A stretch of DNA of 64,000 nucleotides from Pezicula radicicola (GCA_003008705.1 PDUO01000038.1:124001-188000); one strand, 5' to 3'; counted from the first letter of the stretch, positions 33,958 to 47,900 are shown. Program-made: numbers and translations. The notes: generated by a model from the letters alone, not told the origin.

Positions 33958-35398
33958 ATGCCAATACCCTTCTTCCACCCCCGCCGCGTGGCGATTCTAC
34001 TCTTAGTAGCAGTAGCCTACGTCTACGCCGAGAAACATGCCTCCTCAATTGCTTCTATGAGCGTACCAGAAATCGAGGCACAGCTTCAGGTACCCGCCCC
34101 CACCTCCAAACAACAAACAACATCCATCTCTTTCCCTACTCCGTATGCGCCTTGCTAATCAGCATCAACAATAACAGGAATGTGCGCTCGTACAAGATCT
34201 CAATAACTACAAGTTAGCGACAAGTCCCCAGACCTCATCACTCACATCCCGCATCTTCGGAGTCCTATTCCCAGGAAGTCCAGGCGTGAACGCCCTCCTC
34301 GCAACCCTCTACATCTCCGGCCCTCCCAATTTCCTCCTAGCACTATGCCCACCGAATATCGATCCCTCATCTCTCTCAATTATGGTAGCATTTGCAGTTG
34401 GAGGTCTCCTAGGCGATACCCTGTTCCATCTATTACCTGAAATCTTCCTCGGTGAAGATTCGCCTGAGCATGTACGATTTGTCCTTGTTGAACCAAATAG
34501 GAATCTTTTGCTTGGTGTGGCTATCATGGTTGGATTTGTTACGTTTGTGGCTATGGATAAGGGTTTGAGAATTGCTACTGGTGGTGAGGGTGGACATGAT
34601 CATAGCCATGCGCATACCGGTGAGGCAGAGGTTACTAAGCTCGAGAAGCCCACTGCTGTTGCTTCGGGAGCGAAGACGCCAAGCAAGGGAGCGAAGTCAA
34701 GAAAGAAGGAGAATGGAAGCCCTGCTAGTCCAACCACCACTGTTGTGGAGAAAGAAAAGGAAATCAATGCCAGTGTGAAGCTTGCTGGGTATTTGAACCT
34801 GATGTGAGTCTTTCTTCTCCTCTCCTGGCTCGAGTAGTAGGTACTGATAAGAAGAATAGTGCCGATTTCACCCACAACATCACCGACGGTCTAGCCATGT
34901 CCTCCTCATTCTACGCATCTCCAACAATCGGAGCAACCACGACAGTCGCAGTATTCTTCCACGAGATACCCCACGAAGTAGGCGACTTCGCCCTACTAAT
35001 TCAATCCGGGTTCTCCAAACGCCAAGCAATGGGTGCTCAATTCGTAACAGCACTCGGCGCTCTACTCGGAACAGTCATTGGAATCGCAGTCCAGGAATAT
35101 GGTGGTAATAGTGGAGATGGTTCTCTTGGCCGCACTGAAGGATTAATGGGGACAAGTTTGTCATGGGGAGATATGCTCTTACCATTTACAGCTGGTACAT
35201 TCTTGTATGTTGGAACTGTGGCTGTTATTCCAGAATTATTAGAGACTGGTAAGAATCGGGGAGAGGAGTTGAAGAAAACTGCAATGCAATTTGCGGCTAT
35301 GGCTGCTGGTGCTGGGATAATGCTTTAGTAAGTCGCACGTTTACCTTCCCCTAGGAATTCTTTTACTAACACCTTTGTGTAGTATCTCATGGTCATAA
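33958..35398 (+). CDS. YKE4: ZIP-family zinc transporter, KE4/SLC39A7-like
   Basis: Four exons, 33958-34089, 34178-34803, 34860-35327 and 35383-35398, with introns of 88, 56 and 55 nt, give 413 residues. A signal-anchor-like N-terminus precedes eight hydrophobic stretches. The transport-site helices are exact for the LIV-1/KE4 branch: HNITDGLAM in TM4 and HEIPHEVGD in TM5. A His-rich cytosolic loop (HDHSHAHTG) follows TM3, then a Lys/Pro-rich linker. KE4 proteins move zinc between the ER or Golgi and the cytosol. The last exon codes only five residues plus the stop, so automated models may miss it. Symbol is given by orthology to yeast Yke4. Confidence 0.88.
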
Positions 35399-36646
35399 TT
35401 TGTAGAATTGGTCATGGCGTTAGATGAGATGTAAAACTTAATTGTATATATTGAAACGAAAGATCGAAAGAGAACGAGATACGAATTAAATAAAATTAGA
35501 CGCAAAGATTAATGAAGTTGTTTAAAGTTACTAGCTGCATTACCTCTCAACCTTTCTCGTCGCTTTAGTAACTATATCATATTGCTCAGCGCACTACACT
35601 GCAACATCTAAGTCAAAGTTTTATAACGGAATCATCCATCCCAATTTGGAAACAATCAATATATATATAGGATTTTTTTTAGCTATTAATTTAAAAAGTA
35701 AGCTATAACATTTTATATCTTATACTATAAGTTCTTTCTCCAACTACAGTAAATTAAAAACATCTATTCATCTAAGTTAGGACTAAACCATTCCCCTAAG
35801 AAATTTTTTAAAAATCCACCTAAACCTAAGACTTAACCTACATAAACTAGAAGAAGAAAGAGGAGAAGATAAAAGCAGAAAATAAACACCGCCGTCCCTC
35901 CCTTCTTCCTATCTAAAATTCTTTTACTGCTGTGCTAGTCTAAATCGCGATTAAAGTGTTTATAGACCGCGGAGGAAGAAGAGTTAACTATTAAATCAAA
36001 TAAGTAATATTTAACTATAAGACCTAATAACCTTCTTAAACAAAAGCGATTAGGTGCACTATACTCCCTTACTATCAGCGGTAGAAGTTTAACTCAAGGA
36101 TATTAAAAAGACGTATTACGAAATATTTTGTTATACTACCCCTTCCCTAATTTAGAATCTCGTGTATTTATGCTCTATAGAAATTTATAGGGGACGGAGA
36201 TTAGGTTAAGAATGGTCGTCTTAGTAGGAATGTATATAGTATATCTTTAATTTAATTACCTTAGGCTATCGCAATTCACTTGCCTTGGGCGTCGCATTTA
36301 CAATTGCTGTAAGATTTTTATAAGAGAGGTCTTTGGCATTCTACTTTATAGGGATTTATATAGGGTGAGGAACAGAAGGTACCTAAATAAGTAAAGCTTA
36401 ATATCACGTAAAATGTATACACCTAAGGGGGGTAGCACAATAATATTAACTCTTAAGGGGGTGTACAAGTCAATTGCTGTTATTATTAATATGCAATGTA
36501 TTGTCACTAAAATTCTACAATGCTATATATACCCTTCTTAGGTTTGATTCAACTTAAATTTTACCCAAATGAGAGTATATCTCTTCTATTTTCCATTCCA
36601 AAACGCCGCTACTCCAATTTTCTTTTCCTTGCCGATGACTCCCCCC
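35399..36646. other. AT-rich stretch between convergent genes
   Basis: This is about 1.25 kb of TA-rich, transition-biased sequence after the ZIP gene and before the ura2 stop. Two related fragments near 36178-36215 and 36342-36380 share tatag-g-attta-like wording, hinting at an old repeat. No element ends are clear. Confidence 0.4.
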
Positions 36647-39600
36647 TTATGGCGCCAAAACCAATGCAAGTAGGGCCATTCGGCAGTAAAGACCATATCT
36701 CATCTGTAGATTGTTGATTAGCTTAAATGTTGGGAATAATGTCAAAAAAAAATAAGAACATACCTGTCTAAAATATGCAGCCCGTTGATCAAAGTCAACC
36801 TCCTCTCCAATCTCATTATTTCTAGGCAATGGGTGCATAACAACCATCTGGCTCTTTGCATTGCGAAGAGTCCTGTTGTTGACAATGAAGCTATCCTTCA
36901 GTCTCTCGTACTCAGCCAAGTCTGCAAAGCGCTCCTTCTGGACACGAGTGCAGTAAAGAACATCACTATGAGCGATAATTTCTGGGGTCAGCTCAGTAGA
37001 CACGGAAAGTAACTGGCCAGGCTTAGATTTGATAATGTCAAGGATGTCGGCTGGTAGAGCCAGTGCCTTTGGCGAGACGAGTTGGATCTGTACGTCATAG
37101 TGTTGGAGAAGCTTCACTAGGGAATGAACTGTTCGTCCGTATCGGAGGTCACCAGTGAATGTGATTGTGAGGCCAGTGACGGTACCGAGTTCCTCCCTAA
37201 TGGTGAAGAGATCCAAGAAGGCTTGTGTTGGATGCTCCTTGCTACCATTGCCACCGTTAATTATGGGAACTGGAGAGAACTTGGCTGCAGTGGCAGCACT
37301 GCTCTCATCAGGGTGGCGAAGAACAATAGCATCACCATAGCATCCAAGGGTTCGGATGCTGTCAGCAAGTGACTCCCCCTTCAGGGTGCTAGATTGAGAT
37401 GTTGCAATTGCAATCGTCCTGCCACCAAGTCGTTGCATAGCTGCATCGAAGGATGCAGACGTCCGTGTAGATGGCTCATAAAACATAGTGCAGAGGAGTC
37501 TGCCTTGAAGAATGGACAAGACACCCTCCCGCTGCACACCAAGGCGCATCTCTTGAGCGACTGTAAAGAGCAGATGAAGATCTTGGCGGGTAAACTGATT
37601 TACTGAAAGGACATGCTGGTTCTTGAATGGCGATTGTCCAAGTAATGTCTGCAGGGACGGCGAGACCTTCGGCTGTCTTGTTAGCGAGGGACCAAAACCG
37701 TCCGCGATAGCAGAACTGTTGTTTAGCGAAGGTGATGTTGGCGAGGCTGAGATTCCATCGAGAAATCTCGATCGAGTGGCAGGCCTCATTGCTGGTGCAC
37801 CAAGCGTTGATTGGCGTCGACCTCCTACGCTTCCGTTCAGACTGCTCGGGACTGGGGACCCAGGAGTGGCCTTGACGCTAGGCGACATGGGTGTAATAAG
37901 ATGGGAAGACATATCCTTTCCATCAAGCGCATCTGCAGTAAGTTCGCCATCTAAGCAGGCAGTCTTCTCCTGGAAAATGACTCTCTGGACAGCGCCACGC
38001 ATGGTCTTGCCGGCAAAATGAGACCAGACCGAGGTTTTGGCTAAGGTGTAAGGACGATCAATTTCAACCTCCACAGAAGTCCCGACTTGGTCGTGAAGCT
38101 CAAAGATTTCTTTAGGGTTGTCGTGAAGACGAAGTTTGATATCATCGACAGTTAATTTGCCCTCGGCTACAGCAGAAAACAGCAATGGTAGAGTATCCGC
38201 AATACCAGCCGCAGCATCAGCTTTTTCACCAACAGCTTGAGCAATCTGGTAAGGTAGGCTGCCTACGGAAAAGACATCAATGGTGCTCATGTGGTCCCAT
38301 AGAGCTTTCTGATCCTTAGTAGTTGGAAGGAATGAAGCTGCGGGGAAGTCCTCCTGCGATAGGAACAGAGCATAAACAGAGACGTCACAAGTCACTTTTA
38401 GTCCCTTCTGCTTCGCGAGCGCGATGAGTCTGATGTCGTCTTTGGTGGTAACGCTGGTGACATGAATTTTCCTGTTGTGTAGGCTTGCAAGGAGGAGAAT
38501 CGATGCAAGATCAGTCATCTTGGCATCAGTAACAATTGGCTTGAAGCTTGGCCAGGCTTCGAAATGAGCAGTCACTGCCGCAACCTTGCTGATATTGTCA
38601 TTGTCGGAAAGATGGTTGAAAGGGATGAAAAGCGATCCCACCTCACCTGTGACATGACTAATCTGATCAGCATTGGCGAAGGTGGCAGCAACAGAGAAAT
38701 TGTAGTCACAGCTTGCTCCGCGCTTAGTGTTCAATTGTGCCGCCTTGAGTGCACGAGCATCGGTGATCGAGCCATCGATTCCCAATGGCATGATGCGGAC
38801 CATGCTAAATCCAGCGGCAATAGAAGCCTTTGTAGCTGTTTGAAAGTCACTGCTGCCACGAGTAGCAATACCCGGGACGAATGCAGCAATATTGACCAAG
38901 CCAGGGAGGACGACGGTTCGATGGCTTGTTTGAGCATCAAAGGGGCTGATCTCCATATCAAAATGTCTCGCAATGGCTTCCACGAGAATCTTCGCATTCT
39001 TGACGTTTGTCACCAATGGGGTTTGGTAGTCTACTGCCATTCGTCGTGTACGGTACCCTTTGCTCATATAATTGGCAGGGCGTCGGTATCGGTTGCTGGA
39101 AGGAAGATTGATGTAGAGGTCAATCATATTGTTGGCAAGGTGCTGTGTAAGAGAGAACTCCGATTTTTGATCGTCGTCATCCTCTCCAAGAATTTCCAGG
39201 TATTGGACGGGGACATCGTGCTCTTGCAAGAAATCAGCGGTTCCTGCAGTGGCGAAGAGCTTATACCCTAGCTGTTGTAATTTGAGCACAGAAGGAAGCA
39301 TCTCCTTTTTATCTTTGTAAGAACCGATCGACAGCAAGATATTGCGGTTTGGTAGTTTGAAACCGGTGGCGATTAAAGCTTTGATATATGCCTCGTACTT
39401 GTCACCACCGAAGCATGCAACTTCACCAGTGGATGCCATTTCGACTCCCAAAACTGGATCTGCACCAGAGAGTCGAGAGAAACTGAATTGAGGTACCTTT
39501 ACACCAACACAACCTTCTTGTAGGTCGGTAGGGGGGTACTCTAGGAAGGGAACACCCATGATGGCCTTTGTCGCCATCTCAATGAGGTCCACGCCCATGA

Positions 39601-42600
39601 CCTTCGATACAAATGGGAAAGATCGGGAAGCGCGAACGTTGCATTCAATGACTTTAATATCATTATCCTTAGCAATGAATTGAATGTTATAAGGTCCAGT
39701 GATGTTTAAAGCAGCACCAATCTTGCGGGTAGCTTCCTCGATTCTTTGGATGGTTGTTCGCTCAAGATCCTGGGGTGGCAAGATGAGAGTGGCATCACCA
39801 GAGTGAACTCCAGCATTCTCAACATGCTCTGAAATGAAATGGCCAACCATTTTACCCCCCATGGCAACTGCGTCCATTTCGATCTCTTTGGCGTTCTCAA
39901 TGTATTTCGTGATGACAACGGGATGTTCTCTAGATACCTCAGCTGCTTGCTGAAGGTATGATTCGAGATCGGCTTGGGAATACACGGTGTTCATAGCAGC
40001 TCCAGATAGAACGTAGGATGGACGAACAAGGACTGGATAGGATACCTTATCGCAGAAGATTTTTGCTTCCTCAAAACTGGTGAGTTCCTTCCATGTTGGC
40101 TGATCAACGCCAATTCCGTCAAGCATACGAGAAAATTTGTATCGGTTCTCAGCGGTATCGATCATTTCTGGTGATGTCCCAAGAACCTTAATGTTAACAC
40201 CCTGTGCTTGATGTAATTGAAGAGCAATGTTGTTAGGAGTTTGTCCACCCATAGCGATCAAAACACCGCTGGATGATTCGAGCTCATAAATATCAAGAAT
40301 AGTTTCCAGGTTGATGTTCTCGAAATAGAGTCTGTCAGCCTCATCATAATCCGTGCTGACTGTCTCCGGATTGTAGTTGACCATGACAGTCTTGAAGCCA
40401 GACTCCCGAAGCGTTCGGATGGCTCTTACTGAGCACCAATCAAATTCCACAGACGAGCCAATACGGTAAACTCCAGATCCAAGTACCATAACTCCCTTAT
40501 CCTCAAAATTGATATCGTTCTCAGATCCATTATATGTGAGGTACAAATAGTTGGTGAAGGCTGGAAACTCTGCAGCAACGGTATCAATCTGCTTGACGAC
40601 AGGGACAATTCCGGCCTCTACTCTGAGCTTGCGTACAGCACCTGGGTTGGAGGCCCAGAAATGCGCCAGCTGCAGATCACAAAAGCCAAGTTGCTTAGCC
40701 TGACGGAGCAGGCTCATTGGAACAGTGTGGGTGTCAAACTTGGTCATCATCTTGCCGAAATCGCTCAGTCCCTTAAGCTTGGTCAAAAACCATTTGTCAA
40801 TCTTAGTCATCTCCCAAATCTTTTCGGCGGAGTAGCCATTATGCATAGCGTTGGCAATAGCGAAGAGGCGCTGGTCAGAGGGAGTTTGGAGCTCATCATC
40901 AATGGACATAAGAGCTTTTGTCTCATTGAAGCCCAAGTTGTGAAAGTCGATTGCTCTAATAGCCTTTTGAATTGCTTCCTCAAATGTTCGGCCAATGCTC
41001 ATGACCTCACCAACACTCTTCATAGAAGAGCCGAGCTGGGTAGACACACGAGTGAACTTCTTCAAGTCCCACCTAGGCATCTTGACCACGACATAGTCGA
41101 GAGATGGCTCAAAGCAGGCACACGTGACCTTAGTCACCGAGTTGGATATTTCATTCAAAGGAATGTTCAACCCAAGCTTTGCTGCGACAAATGCTAATGG
41201 ATAGCCGGTAGCCTTAGAAGCAAGAGCCGAGGATCTCGATAATCTTGCGTTGACTTCGATGATACAGTACTCTTTCGAATTTGGGTTAAGAGCATACTGG
41301 ATATTGCACTCACCAACAACTCCCAGATGGCGAATAACGTTGACTGCAGTTGTACGCAACATGTTGTAGTCTTCATCGGATAATGTTTGAGAAGGAGCAA
41401 CGACAATGGAATCTCCTGTGTGGATTCCGAGGGGGTCAAAGTTCTCCATGTTGCAAACAGTGATACAGTTATCACGGCAATCACGAACAACTTCGTATTC
41501 GATTTCCTTCCATCCCTTCATACTTCTCTCAATCAAAACTTGAGGACTTGCTGCGAAAGCCTTGTTGCAAAGCGCAATCAATTCTGGCTCATTGTCGGCG
41601 AAGCCACTTCCAAGACCACCAAGAGCATAAGCGGCGCGCACAATAACTGGGAATCCAATGTCCTTGACGACTCGTACAGCTTCCTCTACTGTGCTGGCAG
41701 AGGCAGACTTCGCACATTTTTCACCAATGGATTCCATGCTACGAGCAAACAATTCTCGATCTTCGGTGGTAATGATCGTATCGATTGGTGTTCCAAGTAT
41801 CTTAACGCCAAGCTCTTCAAATTCGTCCTTAAGTTGGATTCCGACTTGTAAGGCCGTCTGACCACCGAAGGTAACATATATCGCATCAGGTCGCTCGTGA
41901 ATGATGACTTTCCGTACAAACTCGGCCGTGACGGGTAAGAAATAGACCTTGTCGGCCAGACCCTTTGATGTCTGGATTGTGGCAATATTTGGGTTGATCA
42001 AGATCGTGTAAATACCTTCCTCTTTCATGGCCTTGATGGCTTGACTTCCCGAGTAATCAAATTCTCCAGCTTGTCCAATGCTTAGACCTCCACTACCAAG
42101 CACAAGAACTTTCTTTACCTCAACCCGCGGATGAAGTTTCTTATTTTCTTCAATTTCGCCGCCAGGGAAGTGGACAGGTGCCAACATGAGCTTGCGATCG
42201 CTAATGCTTTTGACTATCGTGTCTATGAAGACATCAAAAAGATATTCTGTGTCTCTGGGACCTGGTGTGCTCTCTGGATGAAACTGAACACTGAAGTACG
42301 GCTTGCTGACGTGTCTGATTCCTTCGTTGGTCCCATCATTGGCATTTACGAAAAGCTCCATCCACTCCGAGGGCAAACTCTTGGCATCCACCTCGAAACC
42401 GTGGTTTTGTGAAGTGATGTGACATTTTCCAGTCAACATATTCGTACATGGGATGTTGTGGCCGCGGTTTCCAAACAGCATCTTCTGGGTTTTTGCGCCT
42501 GCTGCTCTAGCCAAAAGCTGGTGCCCGAGACAGATGCCGAAAATTGGAGTCCTGTTCTCCTCCATGGCAAATGCTATGTGCTTGACAGTCTTATCCATCA

Positions 42601-43477
42601 CAGCAGGATCACCAGGGCCATTAGAGATGAAAAGACCATCGTAGTCCTTGCCAGCAAGGGTTGGGAAATCATAGTCCCAAGGGCAAACAAGCACTTCAAC
42701 ACCACGCTTTACAAGACACCGCAATTGATTATACTTCAGCCCAACATCTAGACACAGTACACGTATAGGTCTACCGGAAGGATGCTTGAGGGCTGTTGAT
42801 GGATTCGGAGAATACAATTTAGGTTTTTTGATCGAGACGTCTGCCACGAGGTTCTTCGTGTTTGGATTGACCCAATCTATTGTCTCAAAAGCAGATCTCC
42901 AGTTTTCGGAAGATGTTAGGGCAACGGTGCCGTTGCTGGCTCCGTTGGTGTGTCCATTGGTTGGGTTCTGCTTCTGTACGAGCATGCGACCTAGTGTACT
43001 ACCTTCGCTTCGAATCTTCTTGGTCAGCGCTCTGGTATCGACTCCGTAGATAGCTGGCACGCCTTGCTCTTTCAACCAGGTTCCCAGCGATGAAGTAGCG
43101 AGGAAATGTGAGAAGTCTTCCCCTGAGTAGGAGGCCGTAACAAGACCAGCAATGTGAATTTGTGAGGACTCAAAGTGAGCCGGCAGGTCCTTGAGCAGAT
43201 CGTCCATGGTTTCCCGAGAGGGTACACCATAGTTTCCGACCAGAGGAAACGTGATGACGAGAATCTGGCCACGATATGAGGGGTCCGTCACCGACTCTGG
43301 ATACCCCACCATGCCAGTCTGGAAGACCAACTCTCCCGCGACACTCTTCTTTGCACCAAAACTATATCCTTGGAAAACGGTGCCATCCTGCAGCTCGAGA
43401 CTGACGATTCCCTCGTCTTCGGCATCGAGAATCTGGGCAGCGACCGGGGGGTATGGAAGAGGGGGAAGAGAAGGCAT
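36647..43477 (-). CDS. URA2: Carbamoyl-phosphate synthetase / aspartate carbamoyltransferase (multifunctional)
   Basis: Two exons, 43477-36764 and 36703-36647, with a 60-nt GTATGT...CTACAG intron, give 2256 residues, close to yeast Ura2. Order: glutamine amidotransferase (catalytic Cys in FGICLGHQ near residue 315, His-Glu in VQFHPES), two carbamoyl-phosphate synthetase halves (about 440-1480), an inactive dihydroorotase-like domain whose metal-binding HxH is replaced ([13 protein letters not shown]), and a C-terminal aspartate carbamoyltransferase with [12 protein letters not shown] and HPTQAF. It makes carbamoyl phosphate from glutamine, bicarbonate and ATP and condenses it with aspartate, the first two steps of pyrimidine synthesis; UTP feedback is known for the family. 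The last intron has a length divisible by three and no stop, so unspliced RNA would add 20 residues. No damage is seen. Confidence 0.97.
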   Translation of the reverse strand: MPSLPPLPYPPVAAQILDAEDEGIVSLELQDGTVFQGYSFGAKKSVAGELVFQTGMVGYPESVTDPSYRGQILVITFPLVGNYGVPSRETMDDLLKDLPAHFESSQIHIAGLVTASYSGEDFSHFLATSSLGTWLKEQGVPAIYGVDTRALTKKIRSEGSTLGRMLVQKQNPTNGHTNGASNGTVALTSSENWRSAFETIDWVNPNTKNLVADVSIKKPKLYSPNPSTALKHPSGRPIRVLCLDVGLKYNQLRCLVKRGVEVLVCPWDYDFPTLAGKDYDGLFISNGPGDPAVMDKTVKHIAFAMEENRTPIFGICLGHQLLARAAGAKTQKMLFGNRGHNIPCTNMLTGKCHITSQNHGFEVDAKSLPSEWMELFVNANDGTNEGIRHVSKPYFSVQFHPESTPGPRDTEYLFDVFIDTIVKSISDRKLMLAPVHFPGGEIEENKKLHPRVEVKKVLVLGSGGLSIGQAGEFDYSGSQAIKAMKEEGIYTILINPNIATIQTSKGLADKVYFLPVTAEFVRKVIIHERPDAIYVTFGGQTALQVGIQLKDEFEELGVKILGTPIDTIITTEDRELFARSMESIGEKCAKSASASTVEEAVRVVKDIGFPVIVRAAYALGGLGSGFADNEPELIALCNKAFAASPQVLIERSMKGWKEIEYEVVRDCRDNCITVCNMENFDPLGIHTGDSIVVAPSQTLSDEDYNMLRTTAVNVIRHLGVVGECNIQYALNPNSKEYCIIEVNARLSRSSALASKATGYPLAFVAAKLGLNIPLNEISNSVTKVTCACFEPSLDYVVVKMPRWDLKKFTRVSTQLGSSMKSVGEVMSIGRTFEEAIQKAIRAIDFHNLGFNETKALMSIDDELQTPSDQRLFAIANAMHNGYSAEKIWEMTKIDKWFLTKLKGLSDFGKMMTKFDTHTVPMSLLRQAKQLGFCDLQLAHFWASNPGAVRKLRVEAGIVPVVKQIDTVAAEFPAFTNYLYLTYNGSENDINFEDKGVMVLGSGVYRIGSSVEFDWCSVRAIRTLRESGFKTVMVNYNPETVSTDYDEADRLYFENINLETILDIYELESSSGVLIAMGGQTPNNIALQLHQAQGVNIKVLGTSPEMIDTAENRYKFSRMLDGIGVDQPTWKELTSFEEAKIFCDKVSYPVLVRPSYVLSGAAMNTVYSQADLESYLQQAAEVSREHPVVITKYIENAKEIEMDAVAMGGKMVGHFISEHVENAGVHSGDATLILPPQDLERTTIQRIEEATRKIGAALNITGPYNIQFIAKDNDIKVIECNVRASRSFPFVSKVMGVDLIEMATKAIMGVPFLEYPPTDLQEGCVGVKVPQFSFSRLSGADPVLGVEMASTGEVACFGGDKYEAYIKALIATGFKLPNRNILLSIGSYKDKKEMLPSVLKLQQLGYKLFATAGTADFLQEHDVPVQYLEILGEDDDDQKSEFSLTQHLANNMIDLYINLPSSNRYRRPANYMSKGYRTRRMAVDYQTPLVTNVKNAKILVEAIARHFDMEISPFDAQTSHRTVVLPGLVNIAAFVPGIATRGSSDFQTATKASIAAGFSMVRIMPLGIDGSITDARALKAAQLNTKRGASCDYNFSVAATFANADQISHVTGEVGSLFIPFNHLSDNDNISKVAAVTAHFEAWPSFKPIVTDAKMTDLASILLLASLHNRKIHVTSVTTKDDIRLIALAKQKGLKVTCDVSVYALFLSQEDFPAASFLPTTKDQKALWDHMSTIDVFSVGSLPYQIAQAVGEKADAAAGIADTLPLLFSAVAEGKLTVDDIKLRLHDNPKEIFELHDQVGTSVEVEIDRPYTLAKTSVWSHFAGKTMRGAVQRVIFQEKTACLDGELTADALDGKDMSSHLITPMSPSVKATPGSPVPSSLNGSVGGRRQSTLGAPAMRPATRSRFLDGISASPTSPSLNNSSAIADGFGPSLTRQPKVSPSLQTLLGQSPFKNQHVLSVNQFTRQDLHLLFTVAQEMRLGVQREGVLSILQGRLLCTMFYEPSTRTSASFDAAMQRLGGRTIAIATSQSSTLKGESLADSIRTLGCYGDAIVLRHPDESSAATAAKFSPVPIINGGNGSKEHPTQAFLDLFTIREELGTVTGLTITFTGDLRYGRTVHSLVKLLQHYDVQIQLVSPKALALPADILDIIKSKPGQLLSVSTELTPEIIAHSDVLYCTRVQKERFADLAEYERLKDSFIVNNRTLRNAKSQMVVMHPLPRNNEIGEEVDFDQRAAYFRQVCSYFFLTLFPTFKLINNLQMRYGLYCRMALLALVLAP

Positions 43478-43950
43478 TGTATCGAGAGGTGGATGGGCGT
43501 GTGGAGAGGACCAACTGGTAAGGTTGGTTCGATTATCGACAAGACCTGCTTACACTTTGTCCGTCAACCTTCTGCAAAGCAGAGTGAAGGACAAAGAATG
43601 ATATACTCTAACTCGTCGTGCTTCTCCCGAATGATAGCAATGGAGATTTTTAAAAGGTATGGTCTGCTAACAAACAATTGAGTTTGCAGATCGAGAAAAA
43701 GAATTTAGTTCAGCCCAATTGCGAACAAAAAAAGACTGCTCAAAAACGGACTAAGTGTTAGTCCGCGTGGGAACTAGCAGCTTAGCGTGCATAGGAAAGG
43801 AGAAAAAACGTTGTCAGCCTTGCATACATACATACTCTACAGCCTCGTTCTTCACCCACACAAAAAAAAAAATAACCGGCCGGCAAGCAAGCCAGACACG
43901 GTCGGTCCTGATGCGTGTACGATGCCACAATTGACATGTGAACCGTGCCA

Positions 43951-43984
43951 CGTGAGTTCGTGAGTTCGTGAGTTCGTGAGTTCG
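43951..43984 (+). repeat. 8-bp tandem repeat
   Basis: The unit cgtgagtt is repeated four times without change. It sits just upstream (in ura2 orientation) of the 18-bp repeat array. Confidence 0.9.
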
Positions 43985-43998
43985 GCCAGTAATTTTTA

Positions 43999-44131
43999 AT
44001 TTGAGTAACTCACTTGATTTAAATAACTGACTTGTTTTTGATCTGAGTAGCTTACTTGATTTGGGTAACTTACTTGACTTAGGATGCTAGTAACTCACTT
44101 GTTTTTGACTTGAGTATCTTGAGTTAGATAC
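43999..44131 (-). repeat. 18-bp repeat array (locus B)
   Basis: About six imperfect units, such as gagtaactcacttgattt, gagtagcttacttgattt and gggtaacttacttgactt, some separated by short insertions. Read on the minus strand they match the array at 828-890. Differences between units are mostly transitions. Confidence 0.75.
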
Positions 44132-44963
44132 CTCATAGCGCGGTGCGCCCAAAGCGCTACAACATGTGTCAAATATAAATTGTAGCTTTGTCCGCCTATC
44201 AGGACCCGTCTAGCAACGGGGACACCAACAGAGAACAAGGAATGTGAGAAGAGCGACAGAACCGTTTGATACTGAGGCGTTCGTCCATTTTTTAAGAGCC
44301 AATCACGACTACAGTATAGGCTCCAGATAATAGCTCAGTACAGTAATAAGAAGCCCGAGTCAGCAACCAGTAAGACATCCGTAAACAAAAAAGCCTCTTA
44401 CTACTGCATGTACTGCTGTACGCGTACTGTATGCAGTAGGTCCAACAGCCTTGAAAATGGAGCAGATGCAGTGGACAAGTGCCCCGCCAAGATCTTTGAG
44501 ATCAAAAGTGGTGAGTGGTGAGCGGTGAGCGGTGCCAGGGTCGCATGATTGGCCCCTATGATTGGCCACTTGCGGCGAGATCAACAAAGGTGCAGCTTTC
44601 TTGCATGCTGTGAAGGCTGTGGAGGCTGCATGCTCTCAATGAACTCTCCGTCATGACTCCAATCAAAGGTCATGTGCACGGCCGAGTCAAGATAAGCAAA
44701 TAGGACTTGCAGATTTCATCTTATAGCATCTTCAATCATATCATATATCTCAATTCTCCAATTTATCCTGATCTCAGAGCTCGATTATCGCTACCGAAGA
44801 TGAGCCATATAGCGCCATAGCCGTGTTGACATTTGATATTCGCTTCTGAGAAAAGCCATACATAACAATCTAATTCGGCCACAACCCAATCGCTCCAAGG
44901 ACACAAAAGAGGCTTCGTTGTGGTGGGAGTAGCGGTCCATAGTTTATTCCACTACTAGCAACG

Positions 44964-47900
44964 ATGCTATCTTCGCTCCTTCGCCCACGAAAAGGCCGTA
45001 GACGCGTCCAAGAACACTCGCCTTTCTCTTCGCAATTTGATCGTTCTTCTCCAGCCCCTCCTCGAAGTTCACGCATTGCCCGCCACGCCACGGCAGATTG
45101 GACAGAGACTGAAGATGGGGATCAGAATTCTGAGGACGACGACGAGGAAGACGTGCGCGGCAGGGAACACAATGAAGAGGAAGAAGATGAGGACGGAGAC
45201 GACGATGGGGAAGATGACGAGGATGGCGATGAAGAATCGCCTCTACTTCCGATTTTCTCAGCAGCGCATCTTGGTACATCTGGCAGAATCCCTGCTATAC
45301 GCTGGCAGATGCTAACCTTCAATCAGACTCTATTCCAGTGTATAACTTGACGCATGCGATTCGGCTTATTGTCCTTCCCAGAACCGAAACCACCTTGACT
45401 TGGGACCAGCTGCGGTCTCCGCAGGTCTCGCAGTTCCTTGTCAAGCCAATGCAGCAGCAGATTCGAACCTCACACTTCTCTAGGGCGACATTGTATGCAC
45501 TTATGGCGAACTGTTTACAATTCACAAAAGAAGGCGAGCGAAATGCTGGTTTAGCAGGCAACAGCAAGACCAGAGCTCTGGTCTGCGAGCTGCTAGCTAT
45601 CAAGCTATTGAAGGAATACAATACCCGAGAACTGATTGATGCTCTTTCCTACGATTTCTTTCCTTTGCAAGGACTATCACCACCAGAATCTGGAACTATA
45701 ACACCAAGGCCAGGCACAGCTCGAGGAAGGCCTGCAGCGGCTCGGATTTCGACTTTGGAGGTTGCTATAAGAGCATCGGCCAAGCACTTCATCGCACACC
45801 CGCTTGTGGTGCAGCAACTGGAAGCTATATGGGCGGGCTCTATAGTCTTCCATTCGGCTGCCGATAATTTACATCGGCCCAATGCTACTATAATATCAAA
45901 TCAGACTCAAATCTACCACAAACCAAACGAAAGCTCGAATTTGCTGACAGGCCCCGGTCAAAACTCCGGTTACGGAACATCCAATGGACAACCACAAAAG
46001 CTAACTTTCCATGAGCCCGTTCAAATAATGACCCGGCGTACCGTAACCCTCTACGACCCTAGAGATGCCTCGCTCTTCAAATTGTCTAGACTACGAGTTC
46101 CTCGTTACCGCCAATTCTTTTCCACGTTATCATTTGCAATTCTCCTTGGTCTCTTCCTGGCGGTTCTAATTGAACGATCCATCGAGATTACCCCGCTTGA
46201 AATTGTCTTTTGGTTTTGGAGTGCTGGCTATATGCTCGATGAGCTTGTCGGATTCTCAGAACAGGGTTTCCAGCTGTACATCATGAGCTTTTGGAATGCA
46301 TTTGATCTAGGCATTCTCTTTATCCTCATCATCTTCTACTCCATGCGATTGTATGGGATCTTCTTGGTGGATATTGGCAGGCACCAGTGGAATGACATGG
46401 CATACGATGTGCTGGCAACGAACGCAATCCTTCTTTTCCCACGTTTGTTCAGTGTCCTGGACCATTATCGATATTTCTCGCAGCTGCTGATTGCCTTTCG
46501 CTTAATGGCCATTGATTTGGTTGCGGTATTTGTGCTCATTCTCATTGCGTGCAGTGGCTTCTTCGTTGCCTTTACTCTCTCATTTGGAAAGAATCAGTAT
46601 GATGCGGCCGGAGTGGCTTATAAGATTTTCCAAATTCTGATGGGTTTCACACCCGCTGCATGGGAAGCATGGGAAACGTATAATATGTTGGGGAAGGCAC
46701 TTTTAGTGCTATTCTTATTCATTTGTCACTTCTTGGTTGTTACCATTCTCATCACAGTCCTCACAAATTCCTTCATGGCTATCGTCTCCAACGCCAACGA
46801 AGAGCATCAGTTTGTCTTCGCGGTGAATACAATCTCAATGGTCAAGAATGATGCGCTTTTCTCATATGTGGCACCGAGCAATATATTTGCATGGATTCTC
46901 ACGCCGCTAAGATTTCCGCTACCATTCCGATCGTTCATCAAGGTCAATCGTACTGTGATCAAGATTACTCACTTTCCACTACTCTTCGGCATTTACGTCT
47001 ACGAGAAGCTATTTCTTGCCAGGTCAGTATTTGAGCCCACCGATCTGGTAGAAAATGTCAGCCGTGGTCGCAAAAGAATCGTCTCTTTCCGAGATCCCGG
47101 AATGTTTAGCCCTAGTGTACGAATGCGGCAAGAGTCTGTCGCTGGTTTCCAGAAAGACAAGGCACTCGATGAGGTCTTTCGACTGGCTCCTCGCGGGGAT
47201 ACCCTTCGGATTGGCCGAAAGAGTCTAGAACGACGGCAGACACATAATGTTGTCAACAACTGGATGGATACGCATGAGGGCATTGCAAGCTCACCTCCGG
47301 AACAAGATCGATCGATAGTTGACCGGCTGGAAAAGCGAAGACAAGCCAGGAATGCTACTCTGCATCGTCGAGGTCTAAGTCGTGAAATATCTGGTAACAG
47401 ATCGGTTGCAAGCGATCCAGCCGACTTTATGTCCCATGGATTTTTATTCAGTGACCGTGATGACTCGCCAGGTCCAGATCTTCCTCCTGACGAACTTGTT
47501 GGACAGACAGAAGACGATGGCGATGATGAACTTCTTACGAATGACGACAATGATGATGAAGGCATGACTTTGGATAAACGCAGTCGAATGTCACACAGCC
47601 GAGCCGCGGATTCAGATAAAGGGAATGAAGAGAATGACTACTTTACAACACCCACCGCCCCTAGATTTCTTCAGCTCCCCGTATCCTCGTCGGTAGGAAG
47701 CTCTCGTATGAACCGCTTTCCCAGCACTGGGGCTCCCGAAATTTCCCATCCATCACGAAGGACTCATGACCGCAACATGTCGACAAATACCATCCTCTTC
47801 AACCCAGTCAGATGTAGGTTTATTCCATCTCCCATATTCTTCCTTACTGACGATGATTGTCCAGCTGCCAACCAATCCTCATCTGCATCACCACCTAAGT

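Larger units (their letters stand above)
43478..44963. promoter_or_regulatory. Divergent intergenic region, ura2 and YVC1-like gene
   Basis: About 1.5 kb between two outward-facing starts. It holds an 8-bp tandem repeat (43951-43984), the 18-bp repeat family (43999-44131) and a 9-bp perfect inverted repeat (44401-44409 with 44431-44439, 21-base loop). Promoters of both genes must lie here. No open frame in it has coding character. Confidence 0.5.

Noticed and set aside
36785..43681. Many plus-strand open frames opposite ura2 (for example 38564-39271).
   Set aside because: They are antisense to a long conserved coding sequence; their presence follows from codon bias of the real gene.
45122..45322. 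Ser-rich minus-strand frame.
   Set aside because: It is antisense to the acidic tract of the channel gene and is low complexity only because of it.
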